From positions 1-64,000 of the forward strand of contig CAVCUL010000008.1 of NCBI GenBank assembly GCA_963605415.1: a stretch of DNA of 64,000 bases, in the 5' to 3' direction. Below the pieces are notes generated by a model that searched no databases, had not been told where the DNA came from, and worked only from the letters and a program-made list of their open reading frames with translations. Source of the DNA: CAG-217 sp963605415 (GTDB lineage: Bacteria > Bacillota > Clostridia > Oscillospirales > Acutalibacteraceae). Positions 8,623-16,814 of the stretch are shown in pieces; the first letter of the stretch is position 1; the number at the start of each line of letters is the position of its first letter. Both the position numbers and the translations under genes were made by a program.

Positions 8623-9423
8623 TCACTGACTTTTCTTGGGCTTAGCGTAGGTGGAATAGGTGGTGTAATTCACCTTGCCGCCCACGGTGCGGGTGAGCAC
8701 ATACTGACTGCCGCTCTTTTTGATGCTGATTTTTACATTTTTGGGCTTCACATCTTTTTTGCCCATTACTTTGCAGGTAAGGGTGCCGTTTTTGGCGGTC
8801 ATTTGCAGCCGAATGTCCGTGCCGCTGGTGTTTTTGAACTGAAAGTCCGTGGTGTTCCATTGCACGGTAGCGTCCCCGCCCAGGGGCACATAGCTAATCT
8901 CCAGCGAGTGGGGCGCCCGGCTGACCACCGTTAAGTTGGCCCGGAGAATGCACTCAAAAATGGTGCTGCTCACCTGGCATACTCCGCCGCCCAGACCGTC
9001 TACAAATTCGCCGTCCTGCACCACCTTGGCGGTTTCGTACCCGGCCAATACCGTGCGCTTGCCCACCGTCTGGTTAAAGCTGAAGGTGCGCCCGGCAGGG
9101 ATCACCAGGTTGTTCAGCTTTTGAATAGAGGCGGTAATGTTGGCGGTGCGGGTTTCGTTTTTGGCGTCGTAGTAGGTGGTGTAGCTGGCCAGCTCATGGC
9201 TGTACCCGCCGCCGGTTTTGCGCTGCAGCGCCGGATAAATAGTAGAGGTGTAGCTCTCACGGAAAGTGGTTTTGGTGTCCTCCGTGGTGGTAACGGTGGT
9301 GGTCTCCGTTGTGGTTTCTTGTTTGGTTGTGGTGTCAGTATTGGCAGCGGGCTTGGCGGTGCACCCGGTAAAGGCGCCCACCACCAGTGCTGCTGCCAGC
9401 AAGCAGGTGCAAATGCGTTTCAT
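8623..9423 (-). CDS. VanW-family lipoprotein
   Basis: Secreted lipoprotein of the VanW family, which is found beside some glycopeptide-resistance clusters and widely elsewhere; biochemical role unknown. A lipobox (GAFTGC, Cys about residue 20) is followed by a Thr-rich linker (about residues 26-52). VanW signatures follow: PAGRTFSFN, VGKRTVLAGYETA, GGGVCQVSSTIFE and PHSLEISYVPLGGDATVQW. The last about 50 residues look like an extra beta-rich segment. It begins seven bases after the glmU stop, so the two are very likely co-transcribed, tying the protein to envelope precursor supply by context. Confidence 0.88.
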   Translation of the reverse strand: MKRICTCLLAAALVVGAFTGCTAKPAANTDTTTKQETTTETTTVTTTEDTKTTFRESYTSTIYPALQRKTGGGYSHELASYTTYYDAKNETRTANITASIQKLNNLVIPAGRTFSFNQTVGKRTVLAGYETAKVVQDGEFVDGLGGGVCQVSSTIFECILRANLTVVSRAPHSLEISYVPLGGDATVQWNTTDFQFKNTSGTDIRLQMTAKNGTLTCKVMGKKDVKPKNVKISIKKSGSQYVLTRTVGGKVNYTTYSTYAKPKKSQ

Positions 9424-9429
9424 AGCCGT

Positions 9430-10818
9430 TTACTTCTTTTCTTTATAAGGCTTCTTTTCCGTGACCCAGCCGGGCTTGTTTACCTGGCGGGCACGGGCAA
9501 TGGACAGGGCGTCGCCGGGAATGCTGTCTGTAATGGTGGAGCCGGCGGCAATGTATGCCCGGTCGCCCACTTCCACCGGCGCCACCAGGTTGGTGTTGCA
9601 GCCGATAAAGGCGCCGTCGCCGATCTTGCAGCGGCTCTTGTTTTTGCCGTCATAGTTAACCGTCACCGTGCCGCAGCCAAAGTTCACTCCGGCCCCCACA
9701 TCGCTGTCGCCAATGTAGGTCAGGTGGGCGCTTTTGGTGCCGGCACCTACGGTGCTGTTCTTCACTTCCACAAAGTCGCCGATGTGCACCCCGGTGTGCA
9801 GCACGCTGCCGCCCCGAATTTGTACAAAGGGGCCGGCGTCCGCGCCGTCCTCCACGGTGCTGTCCGTCAGCTTTGCATTGTCCAGGGTCACGCCGTTGCC
9901 CACGGTGCCGTCCATAATATAGGTGTTCGGCCCGATCAGGCAGTCCTTACCGATGGTGGTGTTCCCCAGCAGAATGGTGCCGGGCAAAATGGTGGTGCCG
10001 GTACCGATCTGTACCGTGTCGGCGATCATCACCCCGTCGGTGCAGGGAATGTCTACCCCGTCTACCATCAGTTGGTGCATGATCTTGTGGCGCAGGATCT
10101 CGTTAAGGATATGCAGCTGGGCACGGTCGTTGGCACCCAGCACCACATCGCTGTTCTCTACCACATAGGCGTTGGCGCCGTTACCGGCACCCAGCAAAAT
10201 AGCCAGGCTGTCCGTCAGGTAGTACTCGTTCTGGGCGTTCTGGTTGGTGATCCGGTCCAGAGCGTACAGCAGTTTGTCGCCCATAAACCAGTAGCACCCG
10301 GCGTTACTCTCGTTGATCTTTTTTTCTTCCTCGTTTGCGTCCTTGTGCTCCACAATGCATTGGAGCTTGCCGTCGGCGCTGCGCTTAATGTGACCGATAC
10401 CGTTGGTGTCCTCTACCAGGGCGCTGATCAGGGTGATGGCGTTGCCCTCGCTTTTGTGCAGGGCGTAGGCGCCGTTAATGGTGGGCTCGTCCAGCAGCGG
10501 GCCGTCACCGTTAAGCACCAAAATATCGTCCGCCCGGTGGCGCTCAATAAAGTCTCTGGCGCACATCACCGCGTGGCCGGTGCCCAACTGGGGCTCTTGC
10601 AGTGCCGTCTCAATGGTCGGGTCCAGATCTCGCAGGTGGTCCTCCACTTCATTATGCCGGTAGCCGGTGATCACGCAGATGGCCGCACATCCGGCACTTT
10701 TAACGGCAGATACCACATAGTCGATCATGGGCTTCATCAGCACCTTGCACATCACCTTGGGACAGTCCGCCTTCATCCGGGTGCCTTTGCCCCCGGCTAA
10801 AATTATTGCACATTTCAT
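9430..10818 (-). CDS. glmU: Bifunctional UDP-N-acetylglucosamine pyrophosphorylase / glucosamine-1-phosphate acetyltransferase
   Basis: Makes UDP-GlcNAc for peptidoglycan: acetylates glucosamine-1-P, then adds UMP. N-terminal nucleotidyltransferase with LAGGKGTRM (residues 7-15) and PKVM; NGDGPLL as the metal-site region; then a left-handed beta-helix of hexapeptide repeats from about residue 255 to 450 (for example IGTGTTILPGTILLG), with the acetyl-CoA half at the C-terminus. 462 residues, normal for the family. The ATG at 10818 was chosen because the homology begins there; upstream codons fall in the promoter zone. First gene of an apparent glmU-vanW unit. Confidence 0.96.
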   Translation of the reverse strand: MKCAIILAGGKGTRMKADCPKVMCKVLMKPMIDYVVSAVKSAGCAAICVITGYRHNEVEDHLRDLDPTIETALQEPQLGTGHAVMCARDFIERHRADDILVLNGDGPLLDEPTINGAYALHKSEGNAITLISALVEDTNGIGHIKRSADGKLQCIVEHKDANEEEKKINESNAGCYWFMGDKLLYALDRITNQNAQNEYYLTDSLAILLGAGNGANAYVVENSDVVLGANDRAQLHILNEILRHKIMHQLMVDGVDIPCTDGVMIADTVQIGTGTTILPGTILLGNTTIGKDCLIGPNTYIMDGTVGNGVTLDNAKLTDSTVEDGADAGPFVQIRGGSVLHTGVHIGDFVEVKNSTVGAGTKSAHLTYIGDSDVGAGVNFGCGTVTVNYDGKNKSRCKIGDGAFIGCNTNLVAPVEVGDRAYIAAGSTITDSIPGDALSIARARQVNKPGWVTEKKPYKEKK

Positions 10819-10867
10819 AGGGTTTATCGTTCCTTTCCAAATGGAATCTTCTTTGATTTGTGCTTTC

Positions 10868-10896
10868 ATTATGCAACAATCGGCGGCGCATTGCAA
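10868..10896 (-). promoter_or_regulatory. Promoter of glmU
   Basis: Minus strand TTGCAA (10891-10896), 17 bases, CATAAT (10868-10873). Confidence 0.55.
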
Positions 10897-10946
10897 GTCC
10901 ATTTGCAACAATCGGTATAAATTATTAAAAAAATAGTAAAAAGTAT

Positions 10947-10975
10947 TTGTATTTTGGCACACTCTGTGCTATAAT
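10947..10975 (+). promoter_or_regulatory. Promoter of ppdK
   Basis: TTGTAT (10947-10952), 17 bases, TATAAT (10970-10975), about 70 bases before the start codon. Confidence 0.65.
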
Positions 10976-11044
10976 TTTACCGCATTATACTGACGCAGTG
11001 TAATTTGCTGGTATATTACAAACTATTTTTTGGAGGTATTCTCA

Positions 11045-13678
11045 ATGGCAAAAAAGTATTGCTACCTCTTCTCTGAGGGTAATGCAAACATGAGAGAACT
11101 TCTCGGCGGTAAGGGTGCTAACCTGGCCGAGATGACCAACATCGGCCTGCCGGTGCCCCAGGGCTTCACCATCACGACTGAGGCCTGCACCCAGTATTAT
11201 GAGGACGGCCGTGAGATCAATCCTGAGATCATGGATGAGATCAACCAGTATATCGTGAAGATGGAAGAGATCACCGGCAAGAAGTTCGGCGACAAGCAGA
11301 ATCCGCTGCTGGTATCCGTTCGTTCCGGCGCAAGAGCTTCCATGCCCGGCATGATGGACACCATCCTGAACCTGGGTCTGAACGAGGATGTAGTAGAGAC
11401 TATCGCTACCCAGTCCGGTAACCCCCGTTGGGCTTGGGACTGCTACAGAAGATTTATCCAGATGTATTCCGATGTGGTTATGGAAGTGGGTAAGAAGTAC
11501 TTTGAGGAGCTCATCGACGAGATGAAAGCCAAGAAGGGCGTTACCCAGGATGTGGAGCTGGACGCTGACGATCTGAAGGAGCTGGCTTCCCAGTTCAAGG
11601 CCGAGTACAAGGCCAAGATCGGCGAGGACTTCCCCACCGATCCCAAGGAGCAGCTGATGGGCGCCATCAAGGCTGTGTTCCGTTCTTGGGACAACCCCCG
11701 TGCAAATGTATATCGTCGTGACAACGACATTCCGTATTCCTGGGGTACTGCCGTGAATGTGCAGTCCATGGCCTTTGGTAACATGGGCGATGACTGCGGT
11801 ACCGGCGTTGCCTTTACCCGTGACCCCGCTACCGGCGCGAAGGGCCTCTTCGGCGAGTTCCTGACCAACGCCCAGGGCGAGGATGTAGTGGCCGGTGTGC
11901 GTACACCTATGCACATTCAGGAGATGGAGCAGAAGTTCCCCGAGGCTTTCGCTCAGTTCACTCAGGTTTGCCAGACTCTGGAGAACCATTACAGAGATAT
12001 GCAGGACATGGAGTTCACCGTGGAGCACGGTAAGCTGTTCATGCTGCAGACCCGTAACGGTAAGCGTACCGCTCAGGCTGCTCTGAAGATCGCTTGCGAT
12101 CTGGTAGATGAGGGCATGAGAACGGAAGAAGAAGCCGTTGCTATGATCGATCCCCGTAACCTGGACACCCTGCTGCACCCGCAGTTTGACGCTGCCGCCA
12201 TTAAGGCTGCTACCCCGGCCGGTAAGGGCCTGGGCGCTTCCCCTGGCGCCGCTTGCGGTAAAGTTGTGTTCACCGCTGATGACGCTGTAGAGTGGAACGA
12301 AAGAGGCGAGAAGGTGGTTCTGGTCCGTCTGGAGACTTCTCCCGAGGACATCACCGGCATGAAGGCTTCTCAGGGTATCCTGACCGTTCGCGGTGGTATG
12401 ACTTCTCACGCTGCCGTTGTTGCTCGTGGTATGGGTACCTGCTGCGTATCCGGCTGCGGCGACATTGTGATGGACGAGGCCAACAAGCAGTTCACCCTGG
12501 CCGGCAAGACCTATCACGAGGGCGACTACATCTCCATTGACGGTTCTACCGGTAATATTTATGACGGCATTATCGCTACCCAGGACGCTACCATTTCCGG
12601 CGACTTCGGCCGTATCATGGGCTGGGCGGATAAGTTCCGCAAGCTGAAGGTGCGCACCAATGCAGACACCCCCACCGACGCGAAGAAGGCGCGCGAGCTG
12701 GGCGCTGAGGGTATCGGCCTGTGCCGTACCGAGCATATGTTCTTCGAGGAAGACAGAATTGCTGCTTTCCGCGAGATGATCTGCTCTGACACCGTTGAGG
12801 AGCGCGAGGCTGCTCTGGAGAAGATCCTGCCGTATCAGCAGGGCGACTTTGAGAAGCTGTATGAGGCGCTGGAGGGCTGCCCGGTAACCATTCGTTTCCT
12901 GGATCCCCCGCTGCATGAGTTCGTTCCCACTGAGGAAGAAGATATTGAGAAGCTGGCTAAGGCGCAGGGTAAGAGCGTTGAGCAGATCAAGGCCATCATT
13001 GCTTCTCTGCATGAGTTCAACCCGATGATGGGTCACCGTGGCCTGCGTCTGGCTGTGACTTATCCTGAGATCGCCAAGATGCAGACCAAGGCCGTGATCC
13101 GCGCTGCCATCAATGTACAGAAGGCACATCCGGATTGGACCGTGGCTCCGGAGATCATGATCCCCCTGGCTTGCGATACCAAGGAATTGAAGTATGTAAA
13201 GGACATCGTGGTTGCCACCGCTGACGCAGAGATCAAGGCTGCCGGCAGCGACATGAAGTATGAAGTGGGCACCATGATCGAGATCCCCCGTGCGGCGCTG
13301 ACTGCCGGCGAGATCGCTAAGGAAGCAGAGTTCTTCTGCTTCGGCACCAACGACCTGACCCAGATGACCTACGGCTTCAGCCGTGACGACGCCGGTAAGT
13401 TCCTGAACGCTTACTATGACGCCAAGATCTTTGAGAACGATCCCTTCGCTAAGCTGGATCGTGACGGCGTTGGCCAGCTGATGCAGATGGCTGTGAAGAA
13501 CGGTAAGGCTACCCGCCCCGACCTGCACTGCGGTATCTGCGGTGAGCACGGCGGTGACCCCAGCTCCGTGGAGTTCTGCCACCAGATCGGTCTGGACTAT
13601 GTGTCCTGCTCTCCGTTCCGTGTGCCGATCGCTCGTCTGGCTGCTGCACAGGCTGCAATCGCTGAGAAGAACGCATAA
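11045..13678 (+). CDS. ppdK: Pyruvate, phosphate dikinase
   Basis: Interconverts pyruvate + ATP + Pi with PEP + AMP + PPi; in anaerobes it often serves PPi-dependent glycolysis or gluconeogenesis. 877 residues as expected. ATP-grasp domain at about residues 1-340; swivelling phosphohistidine domain with GGMTSHAAVVARGMG, His about residue 454; C-terminal PEP/pyruvate barrel with FGTNDLTQM and GICGEHGGDP (catalytic Cys about residue 830). GGAGG eight bases before ATG 11045. Codon choice is noticeably regular, suggesting high expression. A pyrophosphatase gene (ppa) about 9 kb away would compete for PPi. Confidence 0.97.
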   Translation: MAKKYCYLFSEGNANMRELLGGKGANLAEMTNIGLPVPQGFTITTEACTQYYEDGREINPEIMDEINQYIVKMEEITGKKFGDKQNPLLVSVRSGARASMPGMMDTILNLGLNEDVVETIATQSGNPRWAWDCYRRFIQMYSDVVMEVGKKYFEELIDEMKAKKGVTQDVELDADDLKELASQFKAEYKAKIGEDFPTDPKEQLMGAIKAVFRSWDNPRANVYRRDNDIPYSWGTAVNVQSMAFGNMGDDCGTGVAFTRDPATGAKGLFGEFLTNAQGEDVVAGVRTPMHIQEMEQKFPEAFAQFTQVCQTLENHYRDMQDMEFTVEHGKLFMLQTRNGKRTAQAALKIACDLVDEGMRTEEEAVAMIDPRNLDTLLHPQFDAAAIKAATPAGKGLGASPGAACGKVVFTADDAVEWNERGEKVVLVRLETSPEDITGMKASQGILTVRGGMTSHAAVVARGMGTCCVSGCGDIVMDEANKQFTLAGKTYHEGDYISIDGSTGNIYDGIIATQDATISGDFGRIMGWADKFRKLKVRTNADTPTDAKKARELGAEGIGLCRTEHMFFEEDRIAAFREMICSDTVEEREAALEKILPYQQGDFEKLYEALEGCPVTIRFLDPPLHEFVPTEEEDIEKLAKAQGKSVEQIKAIIASLHEFNPMMGHRGLRLAVTYPEIAKMQTKAVIRAAINVQKAHPDWTVAPEIMIPLACDTKELKYVKDIVVATADAEIKAAGSDMKYEVGTMIEIPRAALTAGEIAKEAEFFCFGTNDLTQMTYGFSRDDAGKFLNAYYDAKIFENDPFAKLDRDGVGQLMQMAVKNGKATRPDLHCGICGEHGGDPSSVEFCHQIGLDYVSCSPFRVPIARLAAAQAAIAEKNA

Positions 13679-13700
13679 GTTCTCCAATTCTATAAATCAA

Positions 13701-13730
13701 AAGGACAGTCCTCGGACTGTCCTTTTTCTT
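13701..13730 (+). terminator. Terminator of ppdK
   Basis: AAGGACAGTC / GACTGTCCTT stem with CTCG loop, then T-rich tail. Confidence 0.85.
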
Positions 13731-13746
13731 ATATATAGGATCATAA

Positions 13747-13816
13747 AAAAGAAAAGCGGGCGCCAAATCGATAAATTTCTTATCGGGGGCGAAAATCCGT
13801 AGCCGCCCGCTTAATT
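13747..13816 (-). terminator. Terminator of MFS gene
   Basis: Minus-strand stem AGCGGGCG / CGCCCGCT enclosing a smaller GATAA/TTATC hairpin, followed by TTTTCTTTTTT. It overlaps the MFS stop codon. Confidence 0.6.
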
Positions 13817-15001
13817 CTCTGCGATCGTCTTCCGCTTCTTTCCAAACACCAGACACAGCACCAGCAGCAAGGGGAAGACGATTCCTGCCAGGATTCCCCG
13901 GCGCATATTGCCGTCGCACACCCGGGTGACCATCCCTGCCAGGGTAGGTCCGGCGCTGCCCCCCAGGTCGCCGGCCAGAGCAAACAAGGCAAACATAACC
14001 GTGCCGCCCTTAGGAATAGCGGCAGCGCCTTTGCTGAAGGTGCCCGGCCACAAAACGCCAACGGAAAAGCCACACACCGCGCAGCCCACCAACGCCAGCC
14101 GCGGGTCCGGCACCAGGGCGATTACCAGATACGTCGCCACGCACAGCAGGCTGCTGGCCAACATACATTTTTCCAGAGGCAGCTTATGTCCCCATTTGCC
14201 GTAAATCAGCCGGGCGGTGCCCATCAGTGCTGCAAAGGCCATGGGACCGGCCAGATCGCCCACGGTTTTGGAAACGCCCAGCCCCGCTTCCGCAAAGGCG
14301 GAGGCCCACTGGCTGACGGTATTTTCCGCCGCACCGGCCCCCAGCATCATCAGCATGAGCAGCCAAAACACCTTGTTGCGGCTCAGTTCCTTTAAGGTCA
14401 GGCCCGGGCCGCCCTCCGGGTTTAGGGGATAAATGGGTGCGGTGGCAAAGAGCAGGCCGTTGAGAATGGGCAGCGCGGCCCATACCAGCGCCAGCGCTTT
14501 CCAGTGGCCAATGCCAAAAACAGTAAAGAACAGGGTGGACAGCAGCACCACCCCCATTTGGCCCCAACAATAAAAGGAGTGGAGCAGACTCATGGCGGAC
14601 TCTTTGTTGTCCGTTGGGCAGGCCTCCAAAATAGGGCTGACCAGCACCTCCAGCAGTCCGCCGCCCAGGGCGTACACCACCACAGCCAGCAAAATGCCCA
14701 CAAACGGGTCCGCCGTATGGTCCGGCAAAATGGTCAGCAAGATCAGTCCGGCAGCGGCAAAGCCGTGGGCCAGCAGGGCGGACGCCCGATAGCCGATCCG
14801 GTCGATAAACCCGGCAGACAGCAGATCCACGCACAGCTGAATGAGAAAGTTCACCGTGATCAGCAAGGTGATCTTTTGCAGCGGCACCCGGTAGCTGGTC
14901 TGGAAAGTGACAAACAGCAGGGGCACAAAGTTATTGACGATGGCCTGCACGATATAGCCGATAAAGCAGGCGGTCATGGTTTTTTGATAGGGCTTTTTCA
15001 T
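13811..15001 (-). CDS. Major facilitator superfamily transporter
   Basis: Predicted 12-helix membrane carrier of 396 residues; substrate not deducible, with overall similarity to sugar or peptide MFS carriers. Hydrophobic segments run from residue 11 (ACFIGYIVQAIVNN) to about 390, with a short basic tail. A cytoplasmic loop marker resembling the family motif occurs after helix 2 (LSAGFIDRIGYR). ATG 15001 has AAGGAG nine bases upstream; the longer frame lacks a site. Single-gene unit with its own promoter and terminator, divergent from an acetyltransferase gene. Confidence 0.85.
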   Translation of the reverse strand: MKKPYQKTMTACFIGYIVQAIVNNFVPLLFVTFQTSYRVPLQKITLLITVNFLIQLCVDLLSAGFIDRIGYRASALLAHGFAAAGLILLTILPDHTADPFVGILLAVVVYALGGGLLEVLVSPILEACPTDNKESAMSLLHSFYCWGQMGVVLLSTLFFTVFGIGHWKALALVWAALPILNGLLFATAPIYPLNPEGGPGLTLKELSRNKVFWLLMLMMLGAGAAENTVSQWASAFAEAGLGVSKTVGDLAGPMAFAALMGTARLIYGKWGHKLPLEKCMLASSLLCVATYLVIALVPDPRLALVGCAVCGFSVGVLWPGTFSKGAAAIPKGGTVMFALFALAGDLGGSAGPTLAGMVTRVCDGNMRRGILAGIVFPLLLVLCLVFGKKRKTIAEN

Positions 15002-15047
15002 CTTTTTCTCCTTGATCGGCAGCGCACTGCCGGTAGAAATCGGGTGT

Positions 15048-15076
15048 ATTATAGCACGGCGTTGCGGCAACTGCAA
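15048..15076 (-). promoter_or_regulatory. Promoter of MFS gene
   Basis: Minus strand TTGCAG (15071-15076), 17 bases, TATAAT (15048-15053). Confidence 0.6.
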
Positions 15077-15083
15077 GTGCCCG

Positions 15084-15113
15084 TTGACAAAAGATGGTCG
15101 CTGTGCTTATAAT
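15084..15113 (+). promoter_or_regulatory. Promoter of acetyltransferase gene
   Basis: TTGACA (15084-15089), 18 bases, TATAAT (15108-15113). Back to back with the MFS promoter. Confidence 0.7.
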
Positions 15114-15139
15114 GAAGAAAAATACATGGAGGTGCCACC

Positions 15140-15775
15140 ATGGCAATGCAAGACAGAATGCACACCGGTGCGCTTTACCTGCCCGGCGATGCGGAGATCA
15201 TGGCCCGCCAGCAGGTGTGCCTGGACCGGCTGTACGAATTCAACCACACCCGCCCCACAGAGATGGCCAAGCGCCGGGCGCTGATGAAAGAGATGTTCGC
15301 CCAGCTGGGCGAGGACTGCTACATTGAGCCGCCCTTTTACGCCAACTTTGGCGGCGCCCATGTGCACCTGGGGGATCATGTGTATTGCAACTTTGCCGTT
15401 ACCATGGTGGACGACACCCATATCTATATCGGCGACCACACCATGATCGCCCCCAATGTGACCATTGCCACCGCCGGTCATCCGGTGCTGCCGGAGCTGC
15501 GGGTGCACGAGTACCAGTACAATCTGCCGGTGCATATTGGCAAGGCCTGCTGGATCGGCGCGGGAGCAGTGATCCTTCCCGGTGTCACCGTCGGCGACAA
15601 CACGGTGATTGGCGCCGGATCCGTGGTCACAAAGGACATTCCCGCCAATGTGGTGGCAGTGGGCAACCCTTGCCGGGTGTTGCGCCCCATCTGCGACCGG
15701 GACAGGGAATTTTATTACCGGGATCGCGCTGTCGACCACGCAGAGATTGCCCGGGACCTGGAAGAAAACAAATAG
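15140..15775 (+). CDS. Maltose/galactoside O-acetyltransferase family (hexapeptide repeat)
   Basis: Acetyl-CoA-dependent sugar O-acetyltransferase of the Maa/LacA type, cytosolic, thought to detoxify non-metabolised sugars. N-terminal helical Maa cap (about residues 5-60) followed by hexapeptide-repeat beta-helix; conserved stretch YIEPPFYANFGG, an active-site His in ATAGHPV (about residue 114) and the C-terminal coil VAVGNPCRVLRPI. 211 residues, normal. GGAGG lies eight bases before the ATG. A second member of this family is encoded at 18167; the two are clearly divergent paralogues. Confidence 0.92.
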   Translation: MAMQDRMHTGALYLPGDAEIMARQQVCLDRLYEFNHTRPTEMAKRRALMKEMFAQLGEDCYIEPPFYANFGGAHVHLGDHVYCNFAVTMVDDTHIYIGDHTMIAPNVTIATAGHPVLPELRVHEYQYNLPVHIGKACWIGAGAVILPGVTVGDNTVIGAGSVVTKDIPANVVAVGNPCRVLRPICDRDREFYYRDRAVDHAEIARDLEENK

Positions 15776-15803
15776 ACGCAACAAAGGCGCTGCCCGTAAA
15801 AGG

Positions 15804-16694
15804 TCAGCGTCGCTGTTCATTTTGATCCGTATCCTTTCTGTAGGCGCGGGGACTGGTGCCGTAGCGCTTGCGAAACGACTCTGCATAATAGCTGCTGCCG
15901 GAAAAGCCTACATTGTGTGCAATTTGCGTAACGGTTAAATCCGTATGCTTCAAATACCAGGTGCTTTGGTGCAGTCGATAACCCATCAGATAAGCGCCCG
16001 GCGTTGTGCCCAGGTGCTTTTCAAACAGCTTGCAGCATTTACTCTGGCCCACGGCACCGGAGCCGGCAATATCGGCCAGGGTGATTTTTTCTTTATAGTT
16101 TTTTTGAATATAACCGATCATATTTTTTAAGACGGTAAAATCTCCGTTTTGCAGCTGCCGGGAGGCATGCGCCCGGGTGTTGTCAAACAGCAGAGACCAA
16201 ATATGGAAAAACAGGGCGGTAATCTCCGGCACGGCTGTGTCGTGGTGCTTCGCTCCGTATATCTTCCGCAAAGCCTGTAGAATTTCCACCTGCCAGGACA
16301 CAGCGGGGGAAAGGTGCCTGTAGGGTACATTCGGATTTTGTAAAAGCGGCAGAACAAAATCCTGCTCAAAGGTACGGGAAATGCAAAGCAGCAGCGGGTG
16401 GATTAAAATACAGAGAAAGGTGCATTCCGTTTTCTGTTTTGAAAATCCGTAATGCAGCTGTCCGGCGTTGACAAATATGCCCTCGTTTTGCCGAATGGTG
16501 ACGATTTCTCCGTTGATATTGTATTGCATTTCGCCCTGCAAAACCGCGAGGAATTCCAAATCATCGTGCCAATGAGGCGGCGCCTCAAAATTGGCATAAG
16601 AGGAAAGTTGTGCCTTGCGAACATAAATCGGATAGTCCGCAAAATCATAATGCACAATTTCTGAGCGATCGTCCTTCATATCCACAAATAACAT
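15804..16694 (-). CDS. AraC-family transcriptional regulator
   Basis: Cytoplasmic DNA-binding regulator, 296 residues. An N-terminal cupin-like sensor (PPHWHDDLEFLAVLQGEMQ, about residues 36-55) is followed by a C-terminal double helix-turn-helix (about residues 190-290) with LADIAGSGAVGQSKCCKLF and the AraC signature ending in FSGSSYYAESFRKRYGTSP. The inducer is unknown, probably a small sugar-like ligand by family analogy. GAGGTGA ribosome site. It is divergent from the MATE exporter and second acetyltransferase and probably controls them through the inverted repeat between the genes. Confidence 0.9.
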   Translation of the reverse strand: MLFVDMKDDRSEIVHYDFADYPIYVRKAQLSSYANFEAPPHWHDDLEFLAVLQGEMQYNINGEIVTIRQNEGIFVNAGQLHYGFSKQKTECTFLCILIHPLLLCISRTFEQDFVLPLLQNPNVPYRHLSPAVSWQVEILQALRKIYGAKHHDTAVPEITALFFHIWSLLFDNTRAHASRQLQNGDFTVLKNMIGYIQKNYKEKITLADIAGSGAVGQSKCCKLFEKHLGTTPGAYLMGYRLHQSTWYLKHTDLTVTQIAHNVGFSGSSYYAESFRKRYGTSPRAYRKDTDQNEQRR

Positions 16695-16725
16695 AAAATC
16701 ACCTCGCAGGATTGTTATGATATTA

Positions 16726-16758
16726 TGCAGAATAGTGATTGAATGCTGATACTCTGCA
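16726..16758. promoter_or_regulatory. Candidate AraC-type operator (inverted repeat)
   Basis: TGCAGA (16726-16731) and TCTGCA (16753-16758) are exact inverted arms in the divergent region; the right arm sits just upstream of the -10 box of the MATE promoter. Confidence 0.4.
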
Positions 16759-16767
16759 CGGTATAAT
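16739..16767 (+). promoter_or_regulatory. Promoter of MATE-acetyltransferase operon
   Basis: TTGAAT (16739-16744), 17 bases, TATAAT (16762-16767). Confidence 0.55.
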
Positions 16768-16814
16768 TATAATAACACAGAGAAACGGTGTCAATACCGG
16801 GCGAGGCGAGGGCA

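Noticed and set aside
8623..9423. Vancomycin resistance gene cluster
   Set aside because: Only a VanW-family protein is present; no vanH, ligase, vanX or two-component genes.
9121..10800. 559-codon plus-strand frame over glmU
   Set aside because: Shadow of glmU; low-complexity Gly/Val/His/Ala product and no start signals.
11042..13687. 881-codon open frame on the minus strand across ppdK
   Set aside because: Exact antisense of ppdK with no ribosome site or family features; caused by regular GC-rich codon use.
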